Of a DNA stretch of 64,000 nucleotides, positions 43,458 through 53,199 are shown one piece after another. Within the stretch, counting starts at the first letter, position 1; each line of letters opens with the position of its first letter. Location of the stretch: assembly GCA_028673005.1 (NCBI GenBank), contig CM054116.1, forward strand, positions 147,867,173-147,931,172, read 5' to 3'. A program made the position numbers and the translations under genes. The stretch is from Tanypteryx hageni (lineage: Eukaryota; Arthropoda; Insecta; Odonata; Petaluridae). Under the pieces are notes generated by a model. That model did no database searches. It worked only from the letters and a program-made list of their open reading frames with translations, and was not told the origin of the DNA.

Positions 43458-45147
43458 GAGACGAAAATGGAAAAACGTTAACAGTGAAGAAGGTAGAGCC
43501 AACTATAGGCGTATAAACAATGAGTTGAGAAGGGTAACAGATAAAGCTAGAGAAAATTGGCTAAAAGAAAAATGTGATGAAATAGAACAAATGGAGAAAT
43601 TAGGACGGTACGATATGATGTATGCTAAGGCACTGGAATTAGAAGATAAGAAGTCTAATGGAATTTGTGGTAAAGGAATTATGAATACGGATGGGAAGAT
43701 AGTCTCAGAAACAAAGGATGTAGCACAGGTATGGGAAGAATACATTAAGGAATTATACAGCAAACAGACAGGAGCGGCAAAAATAGAACTGGAAAATGAG
43801 GAAAACATTGAAGAAGACAACTTAGGACCAAGTATTATGGAGAGCGAAGTAGAAAAAGCGATAGTGGAACTTAAGAAGGGGAAAGCCACGGGCAGCGATG
43901 GAATACCGGCTGAGATACTTAAAGTCATAGGACCAGAAGGACTAAAAGCAATCACGAAATTAATTAATAAGATTTACGACACGGGAGAGTGGCCTCAGGA
44001 TTTCCTAGAAGTAACAATGATCCCTCTAAAGAAGAAGCCAAAGGCAATGCAGTGTAAAGATTACAGAACTATAAGCCTTCTGTCACACACATCGAAGATC
44101 ATCACGAGGATTCTTAATAAAAGGCTGGAGAAAAAGGCAGAAGAAATATTAGGGGAAGATCAATTCGGTTTCAGAAAAGGACGAGGAACTAGAGATGCTA
44201 TAGGAGTAGTTAGAATCATATCAGAAAGGGCAATAGAATACAGTCAAGATATCTGCGCATGTTTCGTAGACTGGCAGAAGGCCTTTGATAGAGTAAATTG
44301 GGTAAAGTTGATGAAGATATTAAAGGATATAGGTGTAGACTGGAAAGACAGGAGACTGATTAGGAATCTATATGAGAATCAAGTTGTAAAGGTCAGGTTT
44401 GAGAATGTGGACACCTGCGGAATAAATATCGGTAGAGGAGTAAGACAAGGCTGCTGCCTATCGCCAACCCTATTCAATATATATGGAGAAAGTCTAATGC
44501 AAGAAGCTTTAGAAGGCACAGGGGATTTCAAAATTGGAGGAAGGATTATAAGAACAGTAAAATACGCAGATGATCAAGTACTTCTAGCAAGAAAGGAAGA
44601 GGAGCTACAAAAAATGATAAATAGACTAGTGATAACAGGTAGAAAATACGGTATGGAAATAAATACAGAAAAATCCAAGGTCATTCGAATATCGGGTAAA
44701 GAAGAGAATCTGAACATAACTATTGGGGGAAAGCCATTAGAACAAGTTTCAGAATATAAATACCTTGGAAGTATCATAACACGAGAGGCAAAATGTACGG
44801 ATGAGATCAAAACTAGAATAGGAAAAGCAAAAGCGGCTTTCAGGAGAAAGAAACAACTACTTACAGGGAATATAAGGGAAGATATCCGCAAGAAGTTGAT
44901 AAAATGCTACGTATGGAGTATAGCATTGTATGGGGCAGAAACATGGACGCTAAGGAAAAATGACATCAAATACTTGGAAAGCTTTGAAATGTGGACTTGG
45001 AGGAGAATGCTGAAGATAAAATGGACAGATAGGATGAAAAACGATGAAGTGCTACGAAGAATAGGAGAGAAGCGAATGATTATACAGACTATCAGAAAGA
45101 GGAAGGCTAACTGGGTTGGACATTACCTGAGGAGAGAGTATGATTAA
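43351..45147 (+). CDS. RTE ORF2, C-terminal part: reverse transcriptase
   Basis: 598 open codons, homologous from about residue 20 (KKIRKPWITKEMLEKM). RT motifs: ATGSDGIPAEIL (179-190), EDQFGFRKGRGTRDAI (269-284), CFVDWQKAFDRVNW (304-317, first Asp), VRQGCCLSPTLFNIY (364-378) and the active site YADD (405-408). The thumb contains KYLGSIIT, YGAETWTLRK, FEMWTWRRMLKIKWTDR and NWVGHYLRRE. The remaining tail (IKDVLEGKLDGKRERGRKR and NRSIWRTRFNHE) continues in another frame to a stop at about 45299. All catalytic residues are intact. The GKRERGRKR and WT.R motifs are typical of RTE/BovB. Confidence 0.9.
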   Translation: MKLKPVSRIPWIKRLENKKKIRKPWITKEMLEKMDERRKWKNVNSEEGRANYRRINNELRRVTDKARENWLKEKCDEIEQMEKLGRYDMMYAKALELEDKKSNGICGKGIMNTDGKIVSETKDVAQVWEEYIKELYSKQTGAAKIELENEENIEEDNLGPSIMESEVEKAIVELKKGKATGSDGIPAEILKVIGPEGLKAITKLINKIYDTGEWPQDFLEVTMIPLKKKPKAMQCKDYRTISLLSHTSKIITRILNKRLEKKAEEILGEDQFGFRKGRGTRDAIGVVRIISERAIEYSQDICACFVDWQKAFDRVNWVKLMKILKDIGVDWKDRRLIRNLYENQVVKVRFENVDTCGINIGRGVRQGCCLSPTLFNIYGESLMQEALEGTGDFKIGGRIIRTVKYADDQVLLARKEEELQKMINRLVITGRKYGMEINTEKSKVIRISGKEENLNITIGGKPLEQVSEYKYLGSIITREAKCTDEIKTRIGKAKAAFRRKKQLLTGNIREDIRKKLIKCYVWSIALYGAETWTLRKNDIKYLESFEMWTWRRMLKIKWTDRMKNDEVLRRIGEKRMIIQTIRKRKANWVGHYLRREYD

Positions 45148-45351
45148 AGACGTGTTAGAAGGAAAACTAGATGGGAAAAGGGAAAGAGGTAGGAAAAGGT
45201 TTCAGCTGATAGACGATTTGAAAGGGAAAGAGAGTTATCAAGATATAAAGAGGACAGCGGAAAATAGAAGTATATGGAGAACCAGGTTTAACCATGAATA
45301 ATCACGGACCTGTCTACGGACAGACTACCTATGATGATGATGATGATATCA

Positions 45352-45690
45352 GGCAAATAGAGGTTACCAGCTGGTAAAAAGAAGAGAATTTATTGAAAAG
45401 CTTTCATGGGAGCTTATTATGCCGCAAATCGAGTACAGGTCAACCATTCAACAACTTCCAGTAGAAATAAGAAGGCGAGCAAAAGTACTTTTGGGAATCT
45501 CTGAGGAAGTGCCCTCCCCTCCCCCTTGTGCAACAAAACTATGTGGGTCATTGCTATATTTATACAAGAAACCACAACAAATCCACATGAAAGTGGTGAA
45601 TAAAATGTCACAAATATACATGCAACGATCATATTACACACATTTGTATCAATTGTTCACTTACAGATTAGGAACATTTTTCATGTTCGT
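45352..45690 (+). pseudogene. piggyBac transposase block 4 with C-terminal cysteine-rich tail
   Basis: The frame reads YQLVKRREFIEKLSWELIMP, then QIEYRSTIQQLPVEIRRRAK. RREFI..L..ELI.P.I..R.....LP..IR is the block that precedes the Cys-rich domain in PGBD4-like piggyBac transposases. In another frame KWCNKCHKYICNDHITHIC supplies the final Cys/His module. It completes the collinear series of blocks and lies just inside the right terminus at 46057. Confidence 0.8.
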
Positions 45691-46061
45691 TCCTTTCGCT
45701 TATAGCTAGTAGAATTGACTTCTTCAGTGTTTTTCACATCAATCAGTGCTTGTTTGTCACTAATTTACACAAAAAACTTTATACCTAATATGTTTTCAAA
45801 AGTTACTTTTTTGTTATGTAATAAATATTGTCAAATGTATGGTTTTATGTACATAAAATGTTTCATCTCTCCCATCACTAAAAAAAACCTTTTTATAAAA
45901 ATCAATTGTTTTTTTGTTTTCATAATATATTTTAATAAATCTCAGGTTCATGCTTTAGAAAATTTTAAAAATAACTAGTCAAATAAATAAACAATGGTCT
46001 ACAATAGTAGTCCATGCACCCAAACTCATCACTAAAGACAATGTGCCTACTAAAGGGTTAA

Positions 46062-46815
46062 ACATGGTTTTTAACCCGTAAACGCTGTCAAATGTACTAT
46101 TACGTCCTGCGAAAACTGTCCAATCGACTGTCAGACGTACTATTACATCCTGCGTCAGCCCTAATTTCTTTTATCTTTTGATACTACAAACTTCTTTAAA
46201 CCTAAATAACCTTTATATATTTTAAAAGAGGAAGCTTTGTACTTCCTATCTATGCTTGTCCTGTATTTTTTTCCTGTTTTAAAAAATATATAATCAACGT
46301 TGAATTTTGCAATAGAATTTTCAATTTTGCTATGATATGACAGTTTCTCCATATAAAAAATCACCTTTTCAATGTGGCTAGGAAGCTTTCCTTGGTGTTT
46401 GAAATGCAATGTACGAACTGTGTAACTTTTCAAATGAGAGCACGATTTTTCTCCTCTTTTCTCCTGGTGGAGCCATATGACTAATATCATGGGACAAAGG
46501 TCTTCAATGGCATTTTAAAAAAGCAAGGAAAACTTCTTATTAGAAATGTGTATGATGCAATTCATGAAGAATGGAATTAGGTTGAGTAAAATCATTTCGG
46601 TAAACATTCGCTTCCATGACCGCACGATCCTTCATTCCTCGCTGCATGGGAGAGCATCAACACCACCCAATATCTGTTATTTTGCCCTCTTCGAGGTGAT
46701 TTGGATTACTAAGGTTTTTTGCATCCCCAAAGATAGTTAGCTGAGGAGGAGCCTTTGTTCATTTCGAAGGGGAATTGTGAGAAATTGTGTATATCTATTT
46801 GTAGGTATTTGTTTA
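46062..46815. other. PTPA intron 2; possible single TTAA-MITE end, otherwise featureless
   Basis: TTAACCCGTAAACGCTGTCA at about 46074 is followed by two copies of GTACTATTAC(G/A)TCCTGCG 43 bp apart (46093 and 46136), suggesting one end of a TTAA-type element whose partner was not found. The minus-strand frame at 46161-46490 shows no known motif. Confidence 0.45.
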
Positions 46816-47483
46816 CATATAAAATACGTTTAGTTTTGTGATAGAATTTTAGTTTTTACCATGGACCTACGGACTTTCGGTTTCTAAAGTTGACACATAA
46901 ATACATGAGGAAATGGAACCCACAAAATTGGGTTCCTTTTCTTTGTCATTTGAAAGATGTAGGGTATGATTTCCTCTTCAGCAAAGGGCTTTCTCTGTTG
47001 TGCCATCTAGTGGGGCCAAAGCAGCGATGAAGCGAGTGGGCAAGAAGAGGACACGTCAGCAAAAATCACAAACAGCAAAGCTCTTGTAAAATCGTCATGA
47101 GACCTAATTCTTAATGAAGAAACACACACACTCCAAGGAGGCACTCACACAGCAGACTCTAACCAAATATATATAACTAGACACCGATGTTTTGACAGTT
47201 ACGCTGTCATCTTCAGTAATGTGGGTGGTATGAGGAAAGAGGGGGTATATATGTCGAGAGTGACCGTTGGGGAAGGGGGGGTGGAAAGGTAAAAAAAACC
47301 GTTTAACTGAGTAACACTGAAAAAGGGGGGAGTGTGGGATGATACCTAGGTCACGGTTCATGACCGTGTTTTTGTTTTTATGTATGTATATGCTTTCGTA
47401 TGCATCGAGTTTACTGTACTGATTGAATGATTTTTGCAGGGATAGGTTTTCTGAGGTGATGGGATGGTGAGTGTCAAAAATAT
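46816..47483 (-). repeat. Left inverted arm of Penelope-like element 2
   Basis: The arm mirrors 52605-53152 at high identity. It includes, on the minus strand, the last GIY-YIG residues (HHPITSENLSLQ, LDAYESIYIHKNKNTVMN) and the hammerhead-like motif (about 47222-47180). Relative to the right arm it keeps about 120 bp that the right copy lacks (47291-47420). Confidence 0.85.
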
Positions 47484-47499
47484 CTCCCACAAATTAGCT

Positions 47500-47793
47500 C
47501 CTTTCCACTTGATGATTCACACTTTTAAACACACCTCTTTCGAAAACAAACTTTGAATAGAGCTTACATTAATTAAGAATTGCACATTACATAACGGATT
47601 CGACTCACCTATCATAGAAAAAATTTTAAAAACACAATGTTTACATTACATCATGCACCACACTCACGAGCCAAAAACAAAACACAATGGAAAAATACAT
47701 GAAACTCCCATACGCAGCGAAACTAACACAGAATCTCCAATGCACACTTTCAAAATTTGATCTCCACCAAGTTTTTGTAAACGAAAATACATT
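47500..47793 (+). pseudogene. Penelope-like RT, C-terminal part, before the hAT insertion
   Basis: With one stop, the frame reads LIKNCTLHNGFDSPIIEKIL, and in a neighbouring frame MEKYMKLPYAAKLTQNLQCT then KFDLHQVFVNENTLSN. It corresponds to LGFDPNLINKLI and KYIKLPYCPILNRGLNKIF of the intact copy at 55612. Homology stops exactly at the hAT target site and resumes at 52425 as LLSNPKDKIPNHHKSGIYQV. Confidence 0.8.
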
Positions 47794-48029
47794 ATCTAAC
47801 CCAGGGGTCGGCAAACTGCGACTCGCGAGCCACATGCGGCTCTTTGGGTGCGCACATGTGACTCTGAAGTAAAATTGAAAATAAAACTATCATAGTTTCA
47901 TTTGTAAAATTTTTAAAGGATTTTATTCACATAATGGTGATTTCATTTGTTTTATAGGTCTCGCAAAACTTTGTGACACTAAGATGCGCGAAGCGTGACG
48001 TTAGGGAGGGGAAAGCAAGCGTGGAGGGG

Positions 48030-48148
48030 GTATACAGATAGATAGATAGATAGATAATCGTCTTTATTCGGGCGAAATTTAGACCATAAGGTCCATTCTT
48101 ACATTTAACCCTTCGTCAATATAAAAAATATAAAAAAATGGTAAAGTA

Positions 48149-48187
<39 letters not shown>

Positions 48188-49698
48188 ACGCATAACATAA
48201 ACAGTATATACCTAAATCATACAGAGTAAAAAAATATATATATATATAAAATTGAAGACAGATTAGAGATTGTGGGGAAAACCTAGGTAAAACAGGCATG
48301 TCCTCCCTAGTAAAACCCACGCAGGAAAACACCCACTGAGAAGGGGGGTGTGAAAAACCTGCGAAAACCCTAGATAGTGTACATATAATGATATAGTAAT
48401 ACAACATTAAATAGAAATGAGTATGTACAGTAAGTCTTCGTATATACAGCATCGTTGTATACCGTCATAAAAAATACATATATAGGTATTAACGTAATGC
48501 AAACCAAGAAATATAATACAATAATTAGGCAGAATAAGATGAAATATACTTGAAATATATACAATGAATATGGAGATTGTTGTTGGATCATGCATAACAT
48601 AAGAAAGAAGGAAATTATATAAAATTACACATATGATATAAAACAATACATAATAAAATAAAGTAATACGAAATAGTATAAAACAATACAAAATGATATA
48701 AAACAGTATGAAAAAATACAGAATGATATAATACAATGAGAATTAGTATAAACACTGTAACATAGTAGACACTAGACAATGAAAAGGTAACAGTCGAAGG
48801 AGGCGTACACTTTGCGAACTCGATAACCTGCAAAAAAAATAATTAATGTTAATTAAGTAAGGAAGAGTGAAGGAAGCCGTCTTGCAATTGGTAAGAAGAA
48901 AATGTTAAAGCTGACCTGAATTTTGGGCAGAGAACAGCAATTTAAAGTATTTATGTTTGAATATGTGGAGAGATGTTGCGTTTTGGAGGTCAGTAGGTAG
49001 GGCGTTCCAAAGTCTACAAGCTGTAACATGGAAGGATTTATTATAAATTTCCGTCCTGTGATGTGGGATCTGGAAGAGATTGGTGCCCCTAGTGTTGGCG
49101 TTGTGTACAGAGTTCATTTGGGAAAATTTGGAGTTCAGATACTGCGGGTTTTGAAGAGTTATAATTCGGTAAAATAACGAGAGGAGGTGAAGACGTCTAC
49201 GAGCTTCAGTGCGAAGCCAGCCTAACGTATATAGAGGTTGAGTGACATGGTCTCTCTTTTGGAGATCACAAATGAATCTTACGCAGGAATTTTGTGCACG
49301 CTGCAATTTTAGAGATAGCTCGTTAGATAGATCTTGATAGACCGTATCGCAGTAATCAAGGTGAGGAAGGACAAGAGCGGTGATAAGTCGCTTGCGAAGG
49401 GAGAAATGGGTAATGCTTTTAATTCTTTTAAGTGAGTGAAGTGAACTGTTAACAGTATTACATATTTTAGTTATATGATCAGTCCAGGTCAATGTGTCAT
49501 TGAATACTAACCCGAGATTGGTTGCAGTTTTTTGGAAACGAATGACAGAGTTATTGAGCAGAATTGGGGGAAGTTCTGAGAAGTTTAGTGACGAGAGAAG
49601 TTTGGGATACCCAATAATAATAGACTGACTTTTTAGAGGATTAATTTTGAGGAAATTTACATTGCTCCATTTGGATAAAGAAGTGAGGTGGGAGTGGA
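48030..49698 (-). mobile_element. 5'-truncated LINE ending in (TATC)n, inside the hAT
   Basis: On the minus strand it starts within the RT and ends with a 3' UTR ..TTTCGCCCGAATAAAGACGA followed by (TTATC)(TATC)n. GTGGAGGGG occurs at 48021-48029 and again at 49699-49707, a plausible 9-bp target duplication. The 3' UTR includes (AT)n at 48151-48182 and a smaller run at 48234-48248. The tail is homologous to the orphan at 4498-4615. Confidence 0.8.
48905..49690 (-). pseudogene. LINE RT C-terminal (thumb/tail) portion, open frame
   Basis: Open from about 49690: HLTSLSKWSNVNFLKINPLK, SQSIIIGY, NLGLVFNDTLTWTDHITKIC, RLITALVLPHLDYCDTVYQD, LKLQRAQNSCVRFI, ARRRLHLLSLFYRII and CRLWNALPTDLQ, then a stop at 48905. 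These are the blocks after the RT active site in CR1/L2/Jockey-like LINEs. The upstream 25 or so codons of the same open frame are hAT sequence read by chance. The uninterrupted frame indicates a relatively recent insertion, dead on arrival through 5' truncation. Confidence 0.85.
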
Positions 49699-50295
49699 GT
49701 GGAGGGGATGGTTGAGCACATGGTAGGCAGGGCAGCCAAACAAAGTGACTAATAAGTGAGCGCACGGGCGCCCTCTACTGGGCAAGGCAACGTTGGCAAT
49801 GGCGAAATGTGAAAGCGGGGAATCTAGGGGAGGCACGTGTAGTTGTTTTTTGTGTAGTTTGTGTGGTTGCGCGAACGTGGAGTCTGTGTCGCTTTGCTGT
49901 TTCTGCAACTTAGTATTCTCTTTTGACTGGGTGCATCCAGAAACTGCATTAATCTTCTCATCCAAGTTTACTACAAGTTACACGGTATTGTTGACAAAGG
50001 CAACCTGGCAATTATTATTATTATAAAGGCAATTATTTCAAATATATATATATATAAATAATATTGGTTTTATTATATTGAGATACATTGACGGTGGATA
50101 TTTACCACGGCGTGTTTTATTTCACGTGCAACTGTTACAATAAAACGTGTTACTGGTGAGATTTATTTTTATTATATTTTCGAATTATTGTTATTTATTA
50201 TTTTCAATAATCACTTAGTTCTTTTTATTTTCTTTTTATATAATGTATTTATATAACGTTTTAAATAAAATACATTGTTTAGGGTGCTTTTCAAC

Positions 50296-52215
50296 ATGGC
50301 TACGAAGAAAAAACTAAGACAAACAATAGATGAGCATCGTGACTTTAAAACTGAATGGACTGAATCTTTCGCGTTTATCTTGAACTCAGATGGCCTTCCA
50401 ACCTGTCTTATTTGCCAAGAAAAACTGGCGCACAACAAAAAGTCAAATTTGGAGAGACACTTCACGACAAAACATGCCACATTTGCCAGAAGGAGTTGAA
50501 GAACTTCAGAAAAATGTTGAAAAATCAAGTTCTGTATTTAATTATTGCATACAGTCTGCCAATAATGTTAATATTGCAAGCTTCGTAGTGAGTCAGGAGA
50601 TCGCTAAGAGAGGAAAACCATTCATAGATGGTGAATAAATAAAATGTAAAATGTTGTTTTGTTAATGCATCTGAAGAACTTTTTCGGGATTTAAAAAACA
50701 AAGCAGAGATTTTAAATAACATTAAAAACATACCGTTATCTGCCAAAACGGTAGCAGATAGGACAGCTAAAGTGTCCTCAAATGTGACCAACTAACAAGT
50801 CGAAGACGTTAAATTAGCTTCAGCTTTATCAATTGCGGTAGATGAGTCTTGCGACATCAAGGACACAGCCCAAGTTTCCCTTTTTGTGCGCCATATATCA
50901 TCTGAGGGTCCGAGAGAAGAACTTTTGGGATTATTGCCACTCAAGGGCAAAACGCGTGGAGAGGACATAGAAAATGCAGTCCTTGAATGCATGGAAAAAA
51001 ATCATATCCCACTCAATAAAATTGTGTCAATTGCAACCGATGATACGAAAAGTATGACGGGAGCGAAAAAGGGTTTTGTATCGATTTTAAAAGGAAAAAT
51101 TAATCATGAAGTGATTACTTTCCATTGCATACTCCACCAGGAAGCACTTTGTGCACAAACATTTCCAGAAGAAATTGGTAAAATTATGGAATTGGTAATT
51201 AAGATTATTAATACCATTATAGCAAGGGGACTTAACCATTGGCAATTTAAAGAGTTGCTAAGTGAATTGGAGTGCGAGTATACAGATCTTCTCCAGTACA
51301 ACAGGGTTTGATGGCTTTCCAGAGGCGACATGTTAAAGCGTTTTGCATCTTGCATAAATGAAATCAAACTATTCCTCGACAACAAGAGTGTTCAATATCC
51401 AGAATTAACAGAAGATCAGTGGTTGCAAAAATTGTACTTTATGGTTGACGTTACATCACAACTGAATCAGCTCAATCATAAATTACAAGGCAAGAGAAAT
51501 ACTGCTTTTTCAATGCTAGAAGAAGTTATTTCGTTTGAAAAGAAATTGATTCTGTTCGCTGAAGATTTATAGAGGGGAACTTTAGTTCGTTTCCCAAACT
51601 TGTCTCAACATCGCCAAGAAAACAATGCCCTCATTAACAAAGATTATTTCATGACAGAAGTTTTAAACATTAGAGAATCTTTTCTTTAAAGGTTTCAGGA
51701 ATTTAGAAATGATAAAGCGACTCTAGCTTTTATTACAAATCCTTTTAATGCCAATGTGAAGGAATTAAATTTTTCTCCATTTGATATTGACACGGCTAAT
51801 TTTGAAATACAATTGCTGGACTTGACAAGCAAAGACTTATGGAGCTCCAAATTTGTACGTCTTGGTACTGAAATAGAAGAACTGGAAAAAGAAAAATAGA
51901 GTCTGATTTCACAGCACAAGCAGACTGCTATAAAAGACCTACAGAAGGCAGACTCAATGATTTTCAATACTTGGAATAGTCTTCCGGACATCCGGACTCA
52001 TATCGTGAGTTGAAAAAATTTGCATTTGGTGTTCTCAGTATCTTCGGGTCTACATATTTATGTGTGCAATTGTTTTCTAACATGAATTTCATTAAATGTA
52101 AATTGAAATTACTGATGCCAACTTGGAATCGTGCCTTAAATTAAAAACGACTAGTTAAAAACCGGACATACAGAAACTTTCTAAGGAAATGCAAGCTCAT
52201 TGCTCACACTGATTA
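50296..52215 (+). pseudogene. hAT transposase (BED finger, catalytic core, dimerisation domain), multiple stops
   Basis: From the ATG at 50296: TKKKLRQTIDEHRDFKTEWT and CLICQEKLAHNKKSNLERHF form a BED-like finger with the final H near ..TKHATF. Then [20 protein letters not shown] (first catalytic Asp), [20 protein letters not shown] (second), [11 protein letters not shown], and near the end AFGVLSIFGSTYLCVQLFSN MN with K.KLK, the hATC dimerisation block. The type resembles GTF2IRD2/ZBED-like hAT transposases. Stops at 50499, 50636, 51309, 51570 and others, plus frameshifts, show decay. Confidence 0.88.
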
Positions 52216-52424
52216 AAACCAATAAGAGTATTTTTTTGTGATTTTTTTGTTATTTTTTCTTCATTTAATAAAGATATAATTAACATTATAACTTTTTATA
52301 ATATTACTTTAAATTTTTCTTATTTAAAAAAATATATTTATGGCTCTCGAATAATTTTGAAATTGTTGTGAGGGACAGGTTTGGCTCTTCCGTCTCAAAA
52401 GTTGGCCGACCCCTGATCTAACCT

Positions 52425-52675
52425 ATTGTCCAACCCGAAGGACAAAATTCCCAACCACCACAAATCAGGTATATATCAAGTCACTTGCAGTTCATGCGAC
52501 AAAATTTACATAGGGCAATCTAGACGCTAATTGGAAACCCGGTTTAAAGAACACCTAGCACATTACAAAAACAATAGATTAAAAAGATCAAGCATTGCCA
52601 CTCATTTTTTTAACACTCACCATCCCATCACCTCAGAAAACCTATCCCTGCTAAAATCAATCAATCAGTACAGTA
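52425..52675 (+). pseudogene. Penelope-like GIY-YIG endonuclease, after the hAT insertion
   Basis: LLSNPKDKIPNHHKSGIYQV, TCSSCDKIYIGQSR, one stop, then LETRFKEHLAHYKNNRLKRS and SIATHFFNTHHPITSENLSL. GIY..and..YIG, the catalytic Arg after QSRR and the E of RFKEH are present: the GIY-YIG nuclease that sits C-terminal to the RT in Penelope elements. It ends abruptly at 52675 where about 120 bp are deleted compared with the left arm. Confidence 0.88.
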
Positions 52676-53152
52676 CCTTTCCACCCCCCCTTTCCTAATG
52701 GTCACTCTCGACATATATACCCCCTCTTTCCTCATACCACCCACATTACTGAAGATGACAGCGTAACTGTCAAAACATCGGTGTCTAGTTATATATATTT
52801 GGTTAGAGTCTGCTGTGTGAGTGCCTCCTTGGAGTGTGTGTGTTTCTTCATTAAGAATTAGGTCTCATGACGATTTTACAAGAGCTTTGCTGTTTGTGAT
52901 TTTTGCTGACGTGTCCTCTTCTTGCCCACTCGCTTCATCGCTGCTTTGGCCCCACTAGATGGCACAACAGAGAAAGCCCTTTGCTGAAGAGGAAATCATA
53001 CCCTACATCTTCTTTCAAATGACAAAGAAAAGGAACCCAATTTTGTGGGTTCCATTTCCTCATGTATTTATGTGTCAACTTTAGAAACCGAAAGTCCGTA
53101 GGTCCATGGTAAAAACTAAAATTCTATCACAAAACTAAACGTATTTTATATG
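52605..53152 (+). repeat. Right inverted arm (LTR-like end) of Penelope-like element 2
   Basis: Mirror of 46816-47483. The match resumes at CCTTTCCACCCCCCC after the deletion and runs to ATTTTATATG at 53152. No ORF apart from the end of the nuclease. Confidence 0.85.
52744..52792 (+). ncRNA. Hammerhead-like motif in Penelope-like element 2
   Basis: CTGAAGAT (52749-52756) is followed by GACAG-CGTAA-CTGTC, AAAA in place of GAAA, and ACA-TCGG-TGT-C, which forms a short stem III with loop UCGG and the cleavable C. ATTA before and TAGT after can close stem I. The inverse copy in the left arm occupies about 47222-47180. The G-to-A change at the first conserved purine after stem II would be expected to weaken cleavage. 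Confidence 0.5.
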
Positions 53153-53199
53153 TGCGCGTGTATTTCTTCATAGAGAATTAGGTCCCACGACGATTTTAC

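Larger units (their letters stand above)
42165..45349 (+). mobile_element. RTE-clade non-LTR retrotransposon, nearly complete
   Basis: The element carries a 5' region with the conserved patch GTCCCCCAATCGGATCTCCG (42412-42431), one long ORF broken by only two frameshifts (near 43400 and 45137), and a very short 3' UTR ending in (GAT)n at about 45335-45349, as is usual for RTE. It sits in the third gap of the composite piggyBac. The 5' limit is uncertain. Conservation suggests it is among the younger insertions. Confidence 0.88.
30316..46057 (+). mobile_element. piggyBac transposon expanded to 15.7 kb by nested insertions
   Basis: TTAA (30312-30315) precedes CCCTTCAGTAGGTGC. At the far end the inverse of CCCTTTAGTAGGCAC precedes TTAA (46058-46061). 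Just inside both ends lies a matching hairpin (GTGGTCTA..TAGACCAC on the left, ATGGTCTAC..GTAGTCCAT on the right). Four collinear plus-strand blocks of one piggyBac transposase (31709-32240, 36768-37290, 41352-41440, 45352-45690) are separated by a Tigger fragment plus mariner plus P element, by a CR1-like LINE, and by a TTTACC-rich element plus RTE. Removing the inserts would leave an element of a few kb. It is long dead: several stops and an internal deletion. Confidence 0.8.
47802..52416 (+). mobile_element. hAT transposon with 8-bp duplication, carrying a nested LINE
   Basis: CAGGGGTCGGCAAACT at 47802 and, reversed, CAGGGGTCGGCCAACT at 52416 are the termini. The octamer ATCTAACC is duplicated exactly (47794-47801 and 52417-52424). 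Transposase remnants run on the plus strand from 50296 to about 52215. Subtracting the LINE (48030-49698) leaves about 2.9 kb, a usual size. It entered the Penelope-like reading frame, so it is younger than that element and older than the LINE. Confidence 0.95.
46816..53152 (+). mobile_element. Penelope-like element 2, bounded by long inverted arms and split by a hAT
   Basis: The left arm (46816-47483, minus orientation) and the right arm (52605-53152, plus orientation) are inverted copies of the element's 3' end, including the hammerhead-like motif. Between them, plus-strand coding runs from about 47500 to 47793 and continues at 52425-52675 after the hAT and its 8-bp duplication. This is the inverted-terminal-repeat, 5'-truncated form typical of Penelope-like elements. 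A partial extra copy of the terminal words (TTCTTCATAGAGAATTAGGT, compare 52851) begins at 53162, suggesting tandem arrangement. Confidence 0.85.

Noticed and set aside
46161..46490. 109-codon minus-strand frame, Lys-rich
   Set aside because: No recognisable domain and no supporting splice or promoter evidence; could not be linked to the neighbouring piggyBac or Penelope-like proteins.
48105..48833. Several overlapping Tyr/Ile-rich minus-strand frames resembling membrane proteins
   Set aside because: They come from the AT-repeat-rich 3' UTR of the LINE at 48030-49698.
49690..49765. N-terminal 25 codons of the open frame 48905-49765 as part of the LINE protein
   Set aside because: They lie beyond the putative target duplication and are hAT sequence read through by chance.
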